From: Sphaerochaetaceae bacterium
GTDB lineage: Bacteria > Spirochaetota > Spirochaetia > Sphaerochaetales > Sphaerochaetaceae
Direction: 5' to 3'
DNA: 41,579 nt
Assembly (NCBI GenBank): GCA_023231265.1
Contig: JALNVT010000001.1
Span: 1 to 41,579, forward strand
The notes below the pieces were generated by a model, which did no database searches, had not been told where the DNA came from, and worked only from the letters and a program-made list of their open reading frames with translations. Numbering within the stretch: position 1 is the stretch's first letter; every line of letters begins with the position of its first letter. Shown here piece after piece: positions 8,027 through 17,248 of the stretch. Made by a program: the position numbers and the translations under genes.

Positions 8027-8995
8027 ATGGCAATAAACATTACGAACAGTAAGTATAGAAATTTAGGTATTGCATTTGCCTTCAGTTTGGCATTGTATAT
8101 ATTAGGTTTTACGTCCTTCTTCTTCGTATTGCCATTGCTAATTTACTTTAATCAAAGTGGTCAGAGAGAACAGAGCCTAGCATCATTAGCAGTACTTCTT
8201 GTAGTTGTACTTTTATTTGAGATAATTCCCATACGGGATAATTTATCAGATGCATCAAACTTTGGACTGCTCTCAATTGGATTGTTCTTACCAATAGTAT
8301 TGATAGGTTGCTCAATAATTTGGGTATTGCTTTCAGACTATAGACTTTTGGTCCGATACATTGGAAGCTCTGCATTTATTGCAGTACTTATGGTGTTCGG
8401 TGGAATATATTTTTCCTCCCATCCTGAGGTTGGAACTGGTATTGATACTGCTGCAATAAGCATTATGGATACTCTTTTCACAGATATGGGTTTGCAGACA
8501 TCAACAACTGGCGTTTTAGCCGGTACTTCAACTACAGAATTTTATTCTTTGGTTAAAGAAGTGATGATGATGATGGTCTTACCATTAAGTGCTGTAATAT
8601 TTGGGTTCAATGTATTCATGAGTATCGCCACTCCAAAATATGTTGGAGACGATAGGTTTGATAGGCGCGTTGTTGCCTGGAAACTACCAGAAACAATGGT
8701 ATGGGTATTTCTCACTGCATGGCTTTTGGTCTTGCTGGATCAATTAGTTGATTACAACAGCATAATCAGAATCGCAGTTTGGAATTTTGCTTTATTTATG
8801 GGAGTTTTGTACTCCGTTCAAGGATTGGCTATAATGCTCTATCGATTGAACCTCAAAAACCATAGGTGGAGTGCCTTAAAATTATTTGTATTAGTGGCTT
8901 TTTTAACAATGCTATTACAAGGTTTGAACATAGTGATCGTCATCGGTCTTCCTGTTTTAGGAGTGACCGAGACATGGGTTACATATAGAAAGTAA
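8027..8995 (+). CDS. DUF2232 (YybS-like) polytopic membrane protein
   Basis: An inner-membrane protein of 322 aa with about eight hydrophobic segments, for example around residues 14-38, 48-66, 80-102, 108-128, 182-200, 224-242, 250-270 and 287-310. The C-terminal third has the pattern WKLPETMVW, then an Asn-containing helix, LYSVQGLAIM and LNLKNH, which matches the DUF2232/YybS family. In Firmicutes yybS also lies between rpsR and rplI, usually with gdpP (yybT), which is absent here. Gene position and pattern agree. The biochemical role is not established in any member I know. It starts 7 bases after rpsR with a weak ribosome binding site, so translational coupling is likely. Confidence 0.75.
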   Translation: MAINITNSKYRNLGIAFAFSLALYILGFTSFFFVLPLLIYFNQSGQREQSLASLAVLLVVVLLFEIIPIRDNLSDASNFGLLSIGLFLPIVLIGCSIIWVLLSDYRLLVRYIGSSAFIAVLMVFGGIYFSSHPEVGTGIDTAAISIMDTLFTDMGLQTSTTGVLAGTSTTEFYSLVKEVMMMMVLPLSAVIFGFNVFMSIATPKYVGDDRFDRRVVAWKLPETMVWVFLTAWLLVLLDQLVDYNSIIRIAVWNFALFMGVLYSVQGLAIMLYRLNLKNHRWSALKLFVLVAFLTMLLQGLNIVIVIGLPVLGVTETWVTYRK

Positions 8996-9013
8996 CGACA
9001 AGGAGTTTTCAAT

Positions 9014-9643
9014 ATGAAAGTTATTCTTACACAAGATGTAATTAACCTCGGAGAAGAGGGTGACGTAGTTGTTGTAAAAGACGGCTATGCTCGTAACTAT
9101 TTACTACCTACAGGTAGTGCAATTAGATTCAATAAAACAAACATGGCAATCGTAGCTAGCCGCGCTGCTGCAATTGAAAAGAGAAAAATAGAAAAGAGAC
9201 AGGCATCTGCAACTCTAGCTGAAAGACTTAATGACTTAGAAATTAAGCTTGTTGTATCAGCTGGTGATACAGGTAAACTTTTCGGTTCTGTAACTTCTCT
9301 AATGGTTCAAGATGCATTAGCTAAAGAAGGAATTGAAATCGAAAGAAAGAAGATTGAAATTTCATCTCAAATGGTTAAGATGGTTGGAACATATAGCGTT
9401 CGTGTTCATTTATATGAAAACGACTTCGCTACAATTAAATTAGTTGTAGAAAGCGAAGCTGTAATCAAACAACGTGAAATGGAAGCTAAAAAAGCTGCTG
9501 AAGCTGCTGCTAAAGCAACTGAAGCTGCTGAAAAAGCTGCTGCTAGAGCTGCAAAAGCTGCTGAAGCTGCTGAAGCTGCTGAAGTTGCTGCTGAAGAAGC
9601 ACCAGTTGAAGCTAAAGAAGAAACTCTTGCTACAGAAGAGTAG
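9014..9643 (+). CDS. rplI: 50S ribosomal protein bL9 with Ala-rich C-terminal tail
   Basis: Large-subunit protein with two rRNA-binding lobes joined by a long helix. The N-terminal signature MKVILTQDVINLGEEGDVVVV, the glycine/tyrosine turn KDGYARNYLLP and the C-domain GKLFGSVTS are clear. The usual bL9 ends near residue 150. This one runs to 209 aa with a tail from about residue 155 made almost only of Ala, Glu and Lys. The tail is probably an extended charged helix. A strong AAGGAG lies before ATG 9014. dnaB follows after 8 bases. Confidence 0.95.
   Translation: MKVILTQDVINLGEEGDVVVVKDGYARNYLLPTGSAIRFNKTNMAIVASRAAAIEKRKIEKRQASATLAERLNDLEIKLVVSAGDTGKLFGSVTSLMVQDALAKEGIEIERKKIEISSQMVKMVGTYSVRVHLYENDFATIKLVVESEAVIKQREMEAKKAAEAAAKATEAAEKAAARAAKAAEAAEAAEVAAEEAPVEAKEETLATEE
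9484..9600 (+). repeat. GCTGCTGAA-type codon repeats in the rplI tail
   Basis: Near-identical 9- to 12-base units built of GCT GCT GAA/AAA encode the Ala-Glu-Lys tail of bL9. Such low-complexity DNA can expand or contract by slippage, in multiples of 3 without breaking the frame. Confidence 0.7.
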
Positions 9644-9651
9644 GGGTTTTT

Positions 9652-10998
9652 ATGGCATCGGTTGATATAACAGGCCGCATTCCACCTCATAATGATGAGG
9701 CGGAGCGTGCTTTATTAGGAGCTATCCTTCTTGATAGTAAGGTATTTTTCGAAGTATCTGCTATTCTTATAAAGGATGACTTCTATAAAATAGGTCATCA
9801 AGATCTTTATCAAGCGATGCTTGCTTTAAACGAAAGCGATAGCTCTAAAACTATCGACTTAATATCCCTTACTGCCCAACTTAAAAAAGATAATCTTTTA
9901 GATCGTTGTGGTGGTATGGAATATATTTATTCTCTGACTGATAACGTTCCGTCTACAACAAACTCAGTATTCTATGCAAAGTTGATCAAGACTCTTGCAA
10001 TGAGAAGAAATCTACTGAAAGTTGCAAATCAGTTGAGAGACAATTCATTCGATGAAAGTCAAGATATCAAAGATGTTGTTGATGAAGGTGAGAACCTTTT
10101 ATCATTATTAGCAAGTAAAGGTAATGTTGCAAAAGATTACAAAGATGCTAAAGATCTCCTTATTCCAGTAATTAATGATATTGAAAAACGAACCAATGGT
10201 GATGTTAGAATAGGTCTGCAGACAGGATTCACTCTTTTAGATAAATTCCTATCTGGTGGTATCAAAGACCAAGAATATGTTGTCATCGGTGCTCGTCCTT
10301 CAATAGGTAAAACAGCTTTTGCTTTGACAGTTGCAATCAATATGGTTGTTAGAAATAACTATCGTGTTGGATTCTTGTCATTAGAAATGTCAGCAAACAG
10401 CCTTGTTGAAAGAGCTCTAGCTGGAGTCAGCAGAACAAATTTTGGTCATATCAGAACTGGTATTCTTAAGAATGAAGAATTGAATCAGCTCATCAATGCT
10501 TGTGATATTCTTTCTACTAAAGAACTTTACATTCAAGATACTCCAAACATGGAAGCAACTGATGTTAGAACACAGGCCAGAAAGATGAAGAGAGAGAAAG
10601 ATATTCAGATTCTTTTTATCGATTATATTGGTTTGATTCAAAGTGCCAGCAACAATGCTGCTATTCCACGTCATGAACAAATTGCAACCATATCTAGAAT
10701 GTTAAAGCAGCTGACTCGTGAGTTGAATATTCCTATTGTTGTATTATCACAGGTAGGTCGTCAGACTGATGGTGCATTACCAAAGTTGAGTGATTTGAGA
10801 GAATCAGGTGCTATCGAACAGGATGCTGATGTAGTATTGCTGCTTCACAGAAAATCTGATAGTGAAGATCTAATTCAAGATACTGAACTTCTTGTTGCTA
10901 AAAACCGTAACGGTGCTACTGGTAAGATTCATCTGGGCTTCAATAAAGAGATTGTGCGTTTCGAAGAGCTCGTAAACGATATGTCTGCAAACAAATAA
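9652..10998 (+). CDS. dnaB: replicative DNA helicase
   Basis: Hexameric 5'-3' helicase unwinding DNA at the replication fork. The N-terminal primase-binding domain begins PPHNDEAERALLGAILLD. The RecA-like domain has Walker A ARPSIGKTAF at about residues 214-223, FLSLEMS, Walker B ILFIDYIGLI and the DnaB signature LRESGAIEQDADVVLLLHR. The length of 448 aa is normal, with no intein. Start ATG 9652 is preceded by TAGGGG. It is the last gene of the rpsF operon. Confidence 0.97.
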   Translation: MASVDITGRIPPHNDEAERALLGAILLDSKVFFEVSAILIKDDFYKIGHQDLYQAMLALNESDSSKTIDLISLTAQLKKDNLLDRCGGMEYIYSLTDNVPSTTNSVFYAKLIKTLAMRRNLLKVANQLRDNSFDESQDIKDVVDEGENLLSLLASKGNVAKDYKDAKDLLIPVINDIEKRTNGDVRIGLQTGFTLLDKFLSGGIKDQEYVVIGARPSIGKTAFALTVAINMVVRNNYRVGFLSLEMSANSLVERALAGVSRTNFGHIRTGILKNEELNQLINACDILSTKELYIQDTPNMEATDVRTQARKMKREKDIQILFIDYIGLIQSASNNAAIPRHEQIATISRMLKQLTRELNIPIVVLSQVGRQTDGALPKLSDLRESGAIEQDADVVLLLHRKSDSEDLIQDTELLVAKNRNGATGKIHLGFNKEIVRFEELVNDMSANK

Positions 10999-11163
10999 AT
11001 AAAATTTATTATTTTTCTATCCAAAGAAGTAAAACTTCAATCTACTGTCAAGCTGTAGATTGCTATCATGAGCTCAAAATTCATCCTCATATCAACTTCT
11101 TTTGCTAAGTTACATAATTCTTCATCTGAGAAAAGAAATCATCTGTGTTGATTCTGTGCAAAT

Positions 11164-11198
11164 AAAAAAATGACTATAACTTTCGTTACAGTCATTTT
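11164..11198. terminator. bidirectional terminator between dnaB and the radical SAM gene
   Basis: The region 10999-11228 holds no gene. The arm 11170-11180 pairs with 11185-11195 with a single mismatch. Seven A lie before the hairpin and four T after it, so it can stop both convergent transcripts. Two smaller hairpins (11026-11038 and 11039-11061) have no T-run. Confidence 0.8.
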
Positions 11199-11228
11199 CA
11201 AATATGTAATCAATACAATACTGATTTA

Positions 11229-12635
11229 TTAGTTTGCGGATTTAGCTGCTGCTTTTTCAGCCTTCAATTCTTCCCAGTATGGTTCTGAAACCTTTGCCCA
11301 TTCTTTAGCATATTCTATGTTCTTAGCTGTCAAATGTTCTGCTGTCTCTGGTGCTTGATAATCTGTTGATTTTGCGCCAGCATTCTTTACCATCTCTGCT
11401 AGATTCTCAGGATTCTCCAACATAGGACAAGGTCTCAACATGTTTTCATTGAAAGGTTGTCTCTGTCTATATTGCATGAACAATGGCTGCTGTAAAGCTT
11501 CAAGAAGAGTGTCTCTCTTGATGTTTGCAGTTGAATAGTGGATGAATACACATGGTTCTACATCACCTAAAGCATTGATGTGTAAGAAGTGTTTTCCACC
11601 TGCTATACATCCGCCAACATATTCAGCATCACCTTGGAAATCGATTGGGAAAATCTGGTGATAATTCTTACATGATCTAACTTCTCTCAGTCTCTTGTGG
11701 AATTTGATTCTCTGTTCTGGTGTTGGAACCAATTCATTGGATACATTCTCACCAACTGGCATGAAGTGGAAGTACCATGAATATAGAGCACCTTTTTCTT
11801 CAATTAAATCCAAGAATTCATCAGAAAGAACAGTATCACAGTTAAGTTTTGTCCAACATGTAGAGATACCAAATGCCAGTTTTCTTTCGTGCAATAGATC
11901 CATTGCAGTCATAACAGCATCAAAAGATTCACCACCACGACGGTAATCATTCTGCTCTTCAAAACCTTCTAGAGAGAAGCCCAAAATGATGTTACCAAGT
12001 TCAAGCATCTCATCAGCAAATTTTGCATCAACTAGAGTACCATTTGTGAAAGGGTGGAATACACAGTCTTTGTGTTTTCTTGCTAATTTTATAATTTCAT
12101 CTTTCTTCACAAGAGGTTCACCACCAGTCATAAGATAGAAGTGAGTACCCAGTGCTTTACCTTGAGTTACAATGGAATCCATCTCTTCAAAGGTCAAAGA
12201 ATCTTTATGACCGTATTCACCTGACCAACAACCTTTACAGTGTCTGTTACATGCACTTGTTGGATCAAAAATCATTGTCCAAGGAACGTTACAATCATAT
12301 TTTTCACTTGTTGCTCTAACTTGAGCCAGCCCCTTATAACCTGCTTCATAACCTAGGTTTAGAAGTAAAGTTTTGATCTGTTTTTCATTAAGATTGTTAA
12401 GGATTTTGTTAGCGTAAGCTCCCCATTTTGATTCTGGGTCATCGATATATCTGATCATACCTGAGAAAGCATTTCCACCAGACATCTCTTTGTCTGTTTC
12501 AGTAGGTTTGAAGAATTTGCCTAAGATATTCAAGATATCCTTGATTCCGTCTTCTGGATTTTTCTTTGCATGCTTTAGGCCTAAATCGATACCAGCTCCG
12601 ATTGCAGATCTTGTAGCTTTTTGTGTAAAATTCAT
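11229..12635 (-). CDS. radical SAM protein with C-terminal SPASM-like cysteines
   Basis: A 468-aa radical SAM enzyme of unknown substrate. The [4Fe-4S] motif is C129-x3-C133-x2-C136 in DPTSACNRHCKGCW. MTGGEP follows, then a TIM-barrel core (HPFTNGT, LGFSLEG). The C-terminal part has further cysteines in GGCIAGG, VEPCVF and RPCPM, suggesting a SPASM/Twitch-type second cluster. About 110 residues precede the core and are helical and charged, without a signal peptide. Close relatives of this architecture occur in spirochaetes, clostridia and archaea, usually annotated only as radical SAM protein. The gene is monocistronic, with AAGGA upstream of ATG 12635. No peptide substrate gene is visible beside it, so a RiPP-maturase role is not supported. 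Confidence 0.85.
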   Translation of the reverse strand: MNFTQKATRSAIGAGIDLGLKHAKKNPEDGIKDILNILGKFFKPTETDKEMSGGNAFSGMIRYIDDPESKWGAYANKILNNLNEKQIKTLLLNLGYEAGYKGLAQVRATSEKYDCNVPWTMIFDPTSACNRHCKGCWSGEYGHKDSLTFEEMDSIVTQGKALGTHFYLMTGGEPLVKKDEIIKLARKHKDCVFHPFTNGTLVDAKFADEMLELGNIILGFSLEGFEEQNDYRRGGESFDAVMTAMDLLHERKLAFGISTCWTKLNCDTVLSDEFLDLIEEKGALYSWYFHFMPVGENVSNELVPTPEQRIKFHKRLREVRSCKNYHQIFPIDFQGDAEYVGGCIAGGKHFLHINALGDVEPCVFIHYSTANIKRDTLLEALQQPLFMQYRQRQPFNENMLRPCPMLENPENLAEMVKNAGAKSTDYQAPETAEHLTAKNIEYAKEWAKVSEPYWEELKAEKAAAKSAN

Positions 12636-13014
12636 TTATTTCACGTCCTTATATTATTAATTATTTAAACACAGTGTAAATGGTAAAACTTAACAGTCTT
12701 ACTTACTTATAATATACAACTCGATTTGTTTGTTTAGTATGGTCAATATATGTAAAGTGTGCAATTTGTAAACAGTTATAGATATCTGTGTATTATTATT
12801 AGAACAAAACCGTCGTATATGTCAATAAAAAATAATAAAATAATAAATTATAGTAATTTTTTGTGAAAAAAATATCAGTAATAAATGTGTAAAAATCCAA
12901 TATGTTTCAAATATAAGACCATATGTGGTTGCATTGATTGTGATGTTTGAAATAATATCAGCACCATTTGTAAGTGAACATGAATCTCTGAATATTCAAA
13001 AAGGTGTGTATGTA
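12636..13014. other. 379-base intergenic region without a gene
   Basis: Very AT-rich DNA upstream of the radical SAM gene. I found no coding sequence and no convincing -35/-10 pair. A hairpin-like inverted repeat is present: TTTCAAATAT (12904-12913) with ATGTTTGAAA (12944-12953, one G-T pair) encloses ACCA...TGGT at about 12917-12928. It lacks a T-run and its role is unknown. Confidence 0.5.
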
Positions 13015-13848
13015 TTATAACATTATGGTGGTTCCAACAGCTGTATAATAGCTGTTCTGCTTCTTTAATTTGAGTCTCTCACATATGGCTTTTCCACTGC
13101 AATGGCAGAAATAACAATTCTTCACATTCAAATTGATGAGAGAATTTGCTATGGCATTGATGCTTGCATCAGTCTCTTTTGAAAGATGTGTACCACCTAT
13201 AACAGTTGAGACTTTCTTACCATCAAATAATGAGTTTACATTGTTGATTATGTTTATGATACCAGGGTGTGAGCAACCAACTATTAACATCAAATCTGTC
13301 TCTCGTTCAATTACCATGGCAACCTCATCTTCAAAGTAATCATCCCTCAACTTACCATCCTCCATTACTGCAAATCTTCTGAAAGATGCATCAGAGTTCT
13401 TCTCACATGTGAAGTTCGATACCAGATAGACATGTTCTGTGATAGCGAGTTTGTTCTCTACCTCAGTTCTTTTTATTTCCTCTCGATTGAAGAAATCTTT
13501 ATCAAGATTGTATCCAAGATATTCTATTTCATTGCTGTTGTTTTTGACTCGTCCATATTTTTTCAAACTGAAGTTCTTTCCTGTGTATAGAATCTTACCA
13601 TGAAGAAGTGGGGCTGCTTCAAGAAGTCCGTTTATATGATCATAGTGAGAGTGTGATGATACCAAATAATCTACTTCAGATAGATCGATATCTAGTGTTT
13701 TTGCATTGTGGATCAGCACATCAGTTGATCCAAAATCAAAAAGAATTTTCTTACCATCATAATTCAAGAACAGTGAAAATCCATGTTCAGTTTTTAAAAA
13801 TCGATGTTGACCTCTGTTGTTGTCTACTAAAATGGTACAGTATTGCAT
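13015..13848 (-). CDS. metallo-beta-lactamase-fold hydrolase (MJ0301-like)
   Basis: A 277-aa metallo-beta-lactamase-fold protein. The metal site is SHSHYDHING (H66, H68, D70, H71), with later ligands in GCSHPGI and GGTHL and a CHCSG motif near the C-terminus. The GCSHPGI/GGTHL/CHCSG combination is that of the subgroup annotated as dihydropterin-ribofuranosylaminobenzene-phosphate synthase-like, which outside methanogens is of unknown function. It starts 9 bases after rseP in the same direction with AAGGAG, and so is the likely last gene of the long minus-strand operon. The substrate is not predictable. Confidence 0.82.
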   Translation of the reverse strand: MQYCTILVDNNRGQHRFLKTEHGFSLFLNYDGKKILFDFGSTDVLIHNAKTLDIDLSEVDYLVSSHSHYDHINGLLEAAPLLHGKILYTGKNFSLKKYGRVKNNSNEIEYLGYNLDKDFFNREEIKRTEVENKLAITEHVYLVSNFTCEKNSDASFRRFAVMEDGKLRDDYFEDEVAMVIERETDLMLIVGCSHPGIINIINNVNSLFDGKKVSTVIGGTHLSKETDASINAIANSLINLNVKNCYFCHCSGKAICERLKLKKQNSYYTAVGTTIML

Positions 13849-13857
13849 GCTGACTCC

Positions 13858-15273
13858 TTACTTACTGGCTAAGTGTACCAAATAGAAATATCGAATATCA
13901 ATGAAGTACATAAACGCAAATATACATATAACGCATATCATTCCAAACAGTTGGCATCTCCAATAGTTGCTTGGTGATATCTGCTTTCTTGTTATTGTCT
14001 CAAGAAGGGCTATGAGCATCTGTCCTCCATCAAATGATGGCAGAGGCAGAAGATTTGCAATTGCAATGGATATTGAAACAACTGCAAGAAGATAGAACAG
14101 TGCTCTGAATCCTGATGATAGGCTGTTTTCAAATCCCATAACAGTGATGTCACCAATCATGAGACTTGCTCTCATGGGACCTGTAAACACCTGTCTGACA
14201 TCATCTTTTTGTTTTTTGAGCAAGCTTATCACTGTGTTGATTGTATCAGTGAATAGGTGAAGAGCATTGTTTGCACCATATGGAAGTGCATCAATGAATG
14301 TCATCCCATCAATTATTCTTGTTGGAGAATAAAGAGAGAATTTATTCTGTCTCTTGCCATTTGAAAAATCAGGAGTGTATGTTATATCGATGCTCTCATC
14401 ATCTCTGATTATATTCAAAGTTATGTCTTCCATCTCAACACTGTGAAGGGCAGTAAGTAAATCAAGATTGTTGAAAACCGGAATGCCATTCACACTTTGA
14501 ATCACATCCTTCTTCTCAAGTCCCGCTTTTGCTTCTGGACTGAAGAATCTAACACTGCTTATTATAGGATCCATGATGTTGGACAGTCCATAGCGATATG
14601 TACCATCATCATTTGGAGAACCAGATACTGGAATATTGAGGATATGAGATTTGCCATCTACATATCTTTGAACAGTAAACATTAAATTCTGTTTTTTGTT
14701 GGAGGCAAGAAATGATGCCATATCTTGATAATCTCTAACTGTATGGTCTTCAATCATCAGAACTCTATCATCTTTTAACATACCTGATTCACCAGCAGGA
14801 CTATCTGATTCTGCAAATAGGTATGGATAATCTGTAACAGGAGTTACATAACATGGTGTTGATAGAGTTGGATAGGAAAGTGATGCAAGTATTGTACATA
14901 GGATCACTGATAGAATTATATTTGTGAGAGGACCTGCAAAATACGTGAGAAAGCGTCTGAAAGGATGCACAGAGAAAAGAGAGCCCTGTTCTATGTGTTT
15001 GAATCGTTTTGCTTTCACACTCAGAGCATGAGTCAAATCATCAGACCCTTTTAGACGACAGTATCCTCCAAAAGGAATTAGAGATAGTCTGTATTCAGTC
15101 TTTCCCCATTGCTTTCCAACAACTTTTGGGCCAAAACCGAGTGAGAATATCTCAACGTCTATACCATTGATATGTGCAGCTACAAAATGTCCGAATTCAT
15201 GAAGAATTACAATTGTACCCACTCCTATTATACCAAGTGCATATTTAATCAGAGTTTGAAGTATTTGATCCAT
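13858..15273 (-). CDS. rseP: site-2 intramembrane zinc metalloprotease
   Basis: RseP-type protease that cleaves membrane proteins such as anti-sigma factors within the inner membrane. The first membrane segment holds HEFGH (residues 25-29, zinc ligands and catalytic Glu). NLLPLPSFDGG (407-417) carries the third ligand Asp; Phe replaces the usual Leu before it. Two PDZ domains lie between, about 155-215 and 235-300. Further membrane segments are at about 100-125, 380-405 and 440-460. The length of 471 aa is normal for the two-PDZ type. It is 4 bases downstream of dxr in the conserved frr-uppS-cdsA-dxr-rseP order. Confidence 0.94.
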   Translation of the reverse strand: MDQILQTLIKYALGIIGVGTIVILHEFGHFVAAHINGIDVEIFSLGFGPKVVGKQWGKTEYRLSLIPFGGYCRLKGSDDLTHALSVKAKRFKHIEQGSLFSVHPFRRFLTYFAGPLTNIILSVILCTILASLSYPTLSTPCYVTPVTDYPYLFAESDSPAGESGMLKDDRVLMIEDHTVRDYQDMASFLASNKKQNLMFTVQRYVDGKSHILNIPVSGSPNDDGTYRYGLSNIMDPIISSVRFFSPEAKAGLEKKDVIQSVNGIPVFNNLDLLTALHSVEMEDITLNIIRDDESIDITYTPDFSNGKRQNKFSLYSPTRIIDGMTFIDALPYGANNALHLFTDTINTVISLLKKQKDDVRQVFTGPMRASLMIGDITVMGFENSLSSGFRALFYLLAVVSISIAIANLLPLPSFDGGQMLIALLETITRKQISPSNYWRCQLFGMICVICIFAFMYFIDIRYFYLVHLASK

Positions 15274-15277
15274 AATT

Positions 15278-16396
15278 TTATAATTGTTTTATATAGTTTC
15301 TAGCTAATTCTCTTGCTCTTTTATCTATTTCAATTGATTCTTCAAGAGAGGAAGATGCAATTGAAAAGTCATTCTGCATTACATCGAGAACACAATCTTG
15401 AAGTTGAAGATATGTTATTTGATTGTCTAAAAATGATACTACAGCCACTTCGTTGGATCCATTGAATGCAATTGGATAACCTTTACCCGATTCCAGTATA
15501 TCATATGAAATCTTCAAAAGGGGAAATTTCTTGAAATCTGGTTTTTCAAATGTAAGGCTCAGAGCATCAAAGCCAAGTGGTTTGACCAAATTGCAGTCAT
15601 CATAGGTACCAAGCAAACCTTCAATTATAGGTAAGCTCATGTTTGGAGTTCCCATTTGAGAGTAAATAGCGCCATCTTTCATTCTGATCATTGAGTGAAC
15701 AATGGATTGTGGATGGACCACTACTTCTATATGGTCTTTATCAAAGTTGAAGAGATAGGAAGCCTCAATGACCTCAAGAGCTTTGTTTGCAAGAGTGGAG
15801 CTATCAATTGTGATTTTTTTGCCCATCTTCCAAGTTGGATGATTCAGGGCTCTTTCAACAGTTATATTTTTGAATTCTGAAAGAGGAAGTGTTCTGAATG
15901 GACCACCACTTGCTGTAATTATGAGTTTATCTACATGGGAGCTTTTGTGAGCATCAAGCAGGGCTTTTATTGCAGAATGTTCACTGTCGACAGGGATAAT
16001 TTTGCTTCCTGTCTTCTCTGCGAGCTTGAATATGTATGATCCGCCTGATACAACAGATTCCTTATTTGCGAGAGCCAAGTCCAGACCTCTTTTTAGAACT
16101 TCTGTACTTGCTGCCAAGCCTTCGAATCCAGATATACCATTCAAAACGATATCACATTCAGTGCTATCTAAGAGCTCTGCTATGGAGCTATAATAATCAA
16201 AGCAATCACAATGAGCTCTATTTGAAGCAATATGAAGAGATCTAACATGGAAATCATCACCAATTTTTTCAAGTTTTTGAACTTGTGTATTTGCGCTTAT
16301 TCCAACAACGTTTAAAGGTAATTTATTTTCTCTAATAGAATTTAAACAGGTAGTACCAATACTACCTGTTGCGCCAAGAATTATAACTCTTTTCAT
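15278..16396 (-). CDS. dxr: 1-deoxy-D-xylulose 5-phosphate reductoisomerase
   Basis: Second enzyme of the non-mevalonate (MEP) isoprenoid pathway, converting DXP to MEP with NADPH. The Rossmann motif is LGATGSIGTT (residues 7-16). LANKESVVSGG, the metal-binding PVDSEHSA and TASGGPF are all present, and HPTWKMGKKITIDSSTLANKA is intact. The length of 372 aa is normal. It is 3 bases after cdsA. It shows that isoprenoids here, including the undecaprenyl chain made by the neighbouring UppS, come from the MEP route. Confidence 0.96.
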   Translation of the reverse strand: MKRVIILGATGSIGTTCLNSIRENKLPLNVVGISANTQVQKLEKIGDDFHVRSLHIASNRAHCDCFDYYSSIAELLDSTECDIVLNGISGFEGLAASTEVLKRGLDLALANKESVVSGGSYIFKLAEKTGSKIIPVDSEHSAIKALLDAHKSSHVDKLIITASGGPFRTLPLSEFKNITVERALNHPTWKMGKKITIDSSTLANKALEVIEASYLFNFDKDHIEVVVHPQSIVHSMIRMKDGAIYSQMGTPNMSLPIIEGLLGTYDDCNLVKPLGFDALSLTFEKPDFKKFPLLKISYDILESGKGYPIAFNGSNEVAVVSFLDNQITYLQLQDCVLDVMQNDFSIASSSLEESIEIDKRARELARNYIKQL

Positions 16397-16399
16397 TTT

Positions 16400-17248
16400 T
16401 TATCTTCCTAGAATTTGCAATAAAATATAAAAAACAGGTGCTGCGGTTAGAATTGAATCTAAGTTATCAAGTGCGCCACCACGACCTGGAATGATATCTC
16501 CTGAATCTTTGACCTCTGACGATCTTTTGATTACCGATTCTACCAAGTCTCCAATGTTAGCTGAAATAGCTACAAGGAAAGCAATTATTGCTGTTGAGAG
16601 AATCGAAAAAGTATCAGAGATGGTTGGGATGATGAAGTAACAGATTATGCCAATTGCAATTGAGCTCAAAATGCCTCCAATGAATCCAACCAAGCTTTTG
16701 TTTGGACTTGCCTTGAAAATTCCCTTAGTTTTTTTCCCAAATGAAATTCCGAAAATATAAGCAAATATATCATTGGAAAATACAAGTAGAAAGAACAGAG
16801 CATACAGTGCTGAAGCATTGTAAAAAAGACTGAATCCTATGATGAAAGAGACCAGATAATTGGGATATATTATAACTAAAGTATCATATGCAATTGTTTC
16901 TAGTGATTTATCAAAAGGTTTTTCTTGATTTGCTCCCTGGAATATCTCTCTAGAGAACGAGAATAAAACTAAAAAAATCAAAAATAGGTTTGTTAAATTT
17001 GAAAATCCAAATTGAATAGACAACCATTGAGAAATTGGTAACACCGCTCCAATATAAGGCGAGAAGTTCAATTTGCAACCGCTTTTCTTTGAAATTATGT
17101 CTGCCATCTCTTTTGAACCTAAGATTGCAAATATTGTTGCTCCAATAGCAAATGCCAAATGGTTAAATTGTGGTAATGCAAATACTATAATCAGTACAAT
17201 TGGAACACCTACTAAAACTGTAGTTAATCTTTTTTTAAAAGATGACAT
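16400..17248 (-). CDS. cdsA: phosphatidate cytidylyltransferase
   Basis: Inner-membrane enzyme making CDP-diacylglycerol from phosphatidate and CTP, the branch point for phospholipids. The 282-aa protein has about eight hydrophobic segments. The CDP-DAG synthase signature is clear near the C-terminus: SANIGDLVESVIKRSSEVKD, then GDIIPGRGGALDNLDS. The gene starts immediately after the uppS stop (zero-base gap) in the same operon, so translation is probably coupled. Confidence 0.95.
   Translation of the reverse strand: MSSFKKRLTTVLVGVPIVLIIVFALPQFNHLAFAIGATIFAILGSKEMADIISKKSGCKLNFSPYIGAVLPISQWLSIQFGFSNLTNLFLIFLVLFSFSREIFQGANQEKPFDKSLETIAYDTLVIIYPNYLVSFIIGFSLFYNASALYALFFLLVFSNDIFAYIFGISFGKKTKGIFKASPNKSLVGFIGGILSSIAIGIICYFIIPTISDTFSILSTAIIAFLVAISANIGDLVESVIKRSSEVKDSGDIIPGRGGALDNLDSILTAAPVFYILLQILGR

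Noticed and set aside
9406..9690. Minus-strand Ala/Ser-rich frame and plus-strand Leu/Lys-rich frame over rplI
   Set aside because: Both are frame shadows of the GCTGCTGAA repeats in the rplI tail.
9652..10998. Intein or frameshift in dnaB
   Set aside because: The frame is continuous, Walker A is uninterrupted and the length is normal.
11229..12635. RiPP biosynthesis cluster around the radical SAM gene
   Set aside because: No short precursor peptide, transporter or recognition element was found in the flanking gene-free stretches.
13015..13848. True beta-lactamase or RNase Z
   Set aside because: The GCSHPGI, GGTHL and CHCSG motifs point to the MJ0301-like subgroup, and the gene sits in a housekeeping operon.
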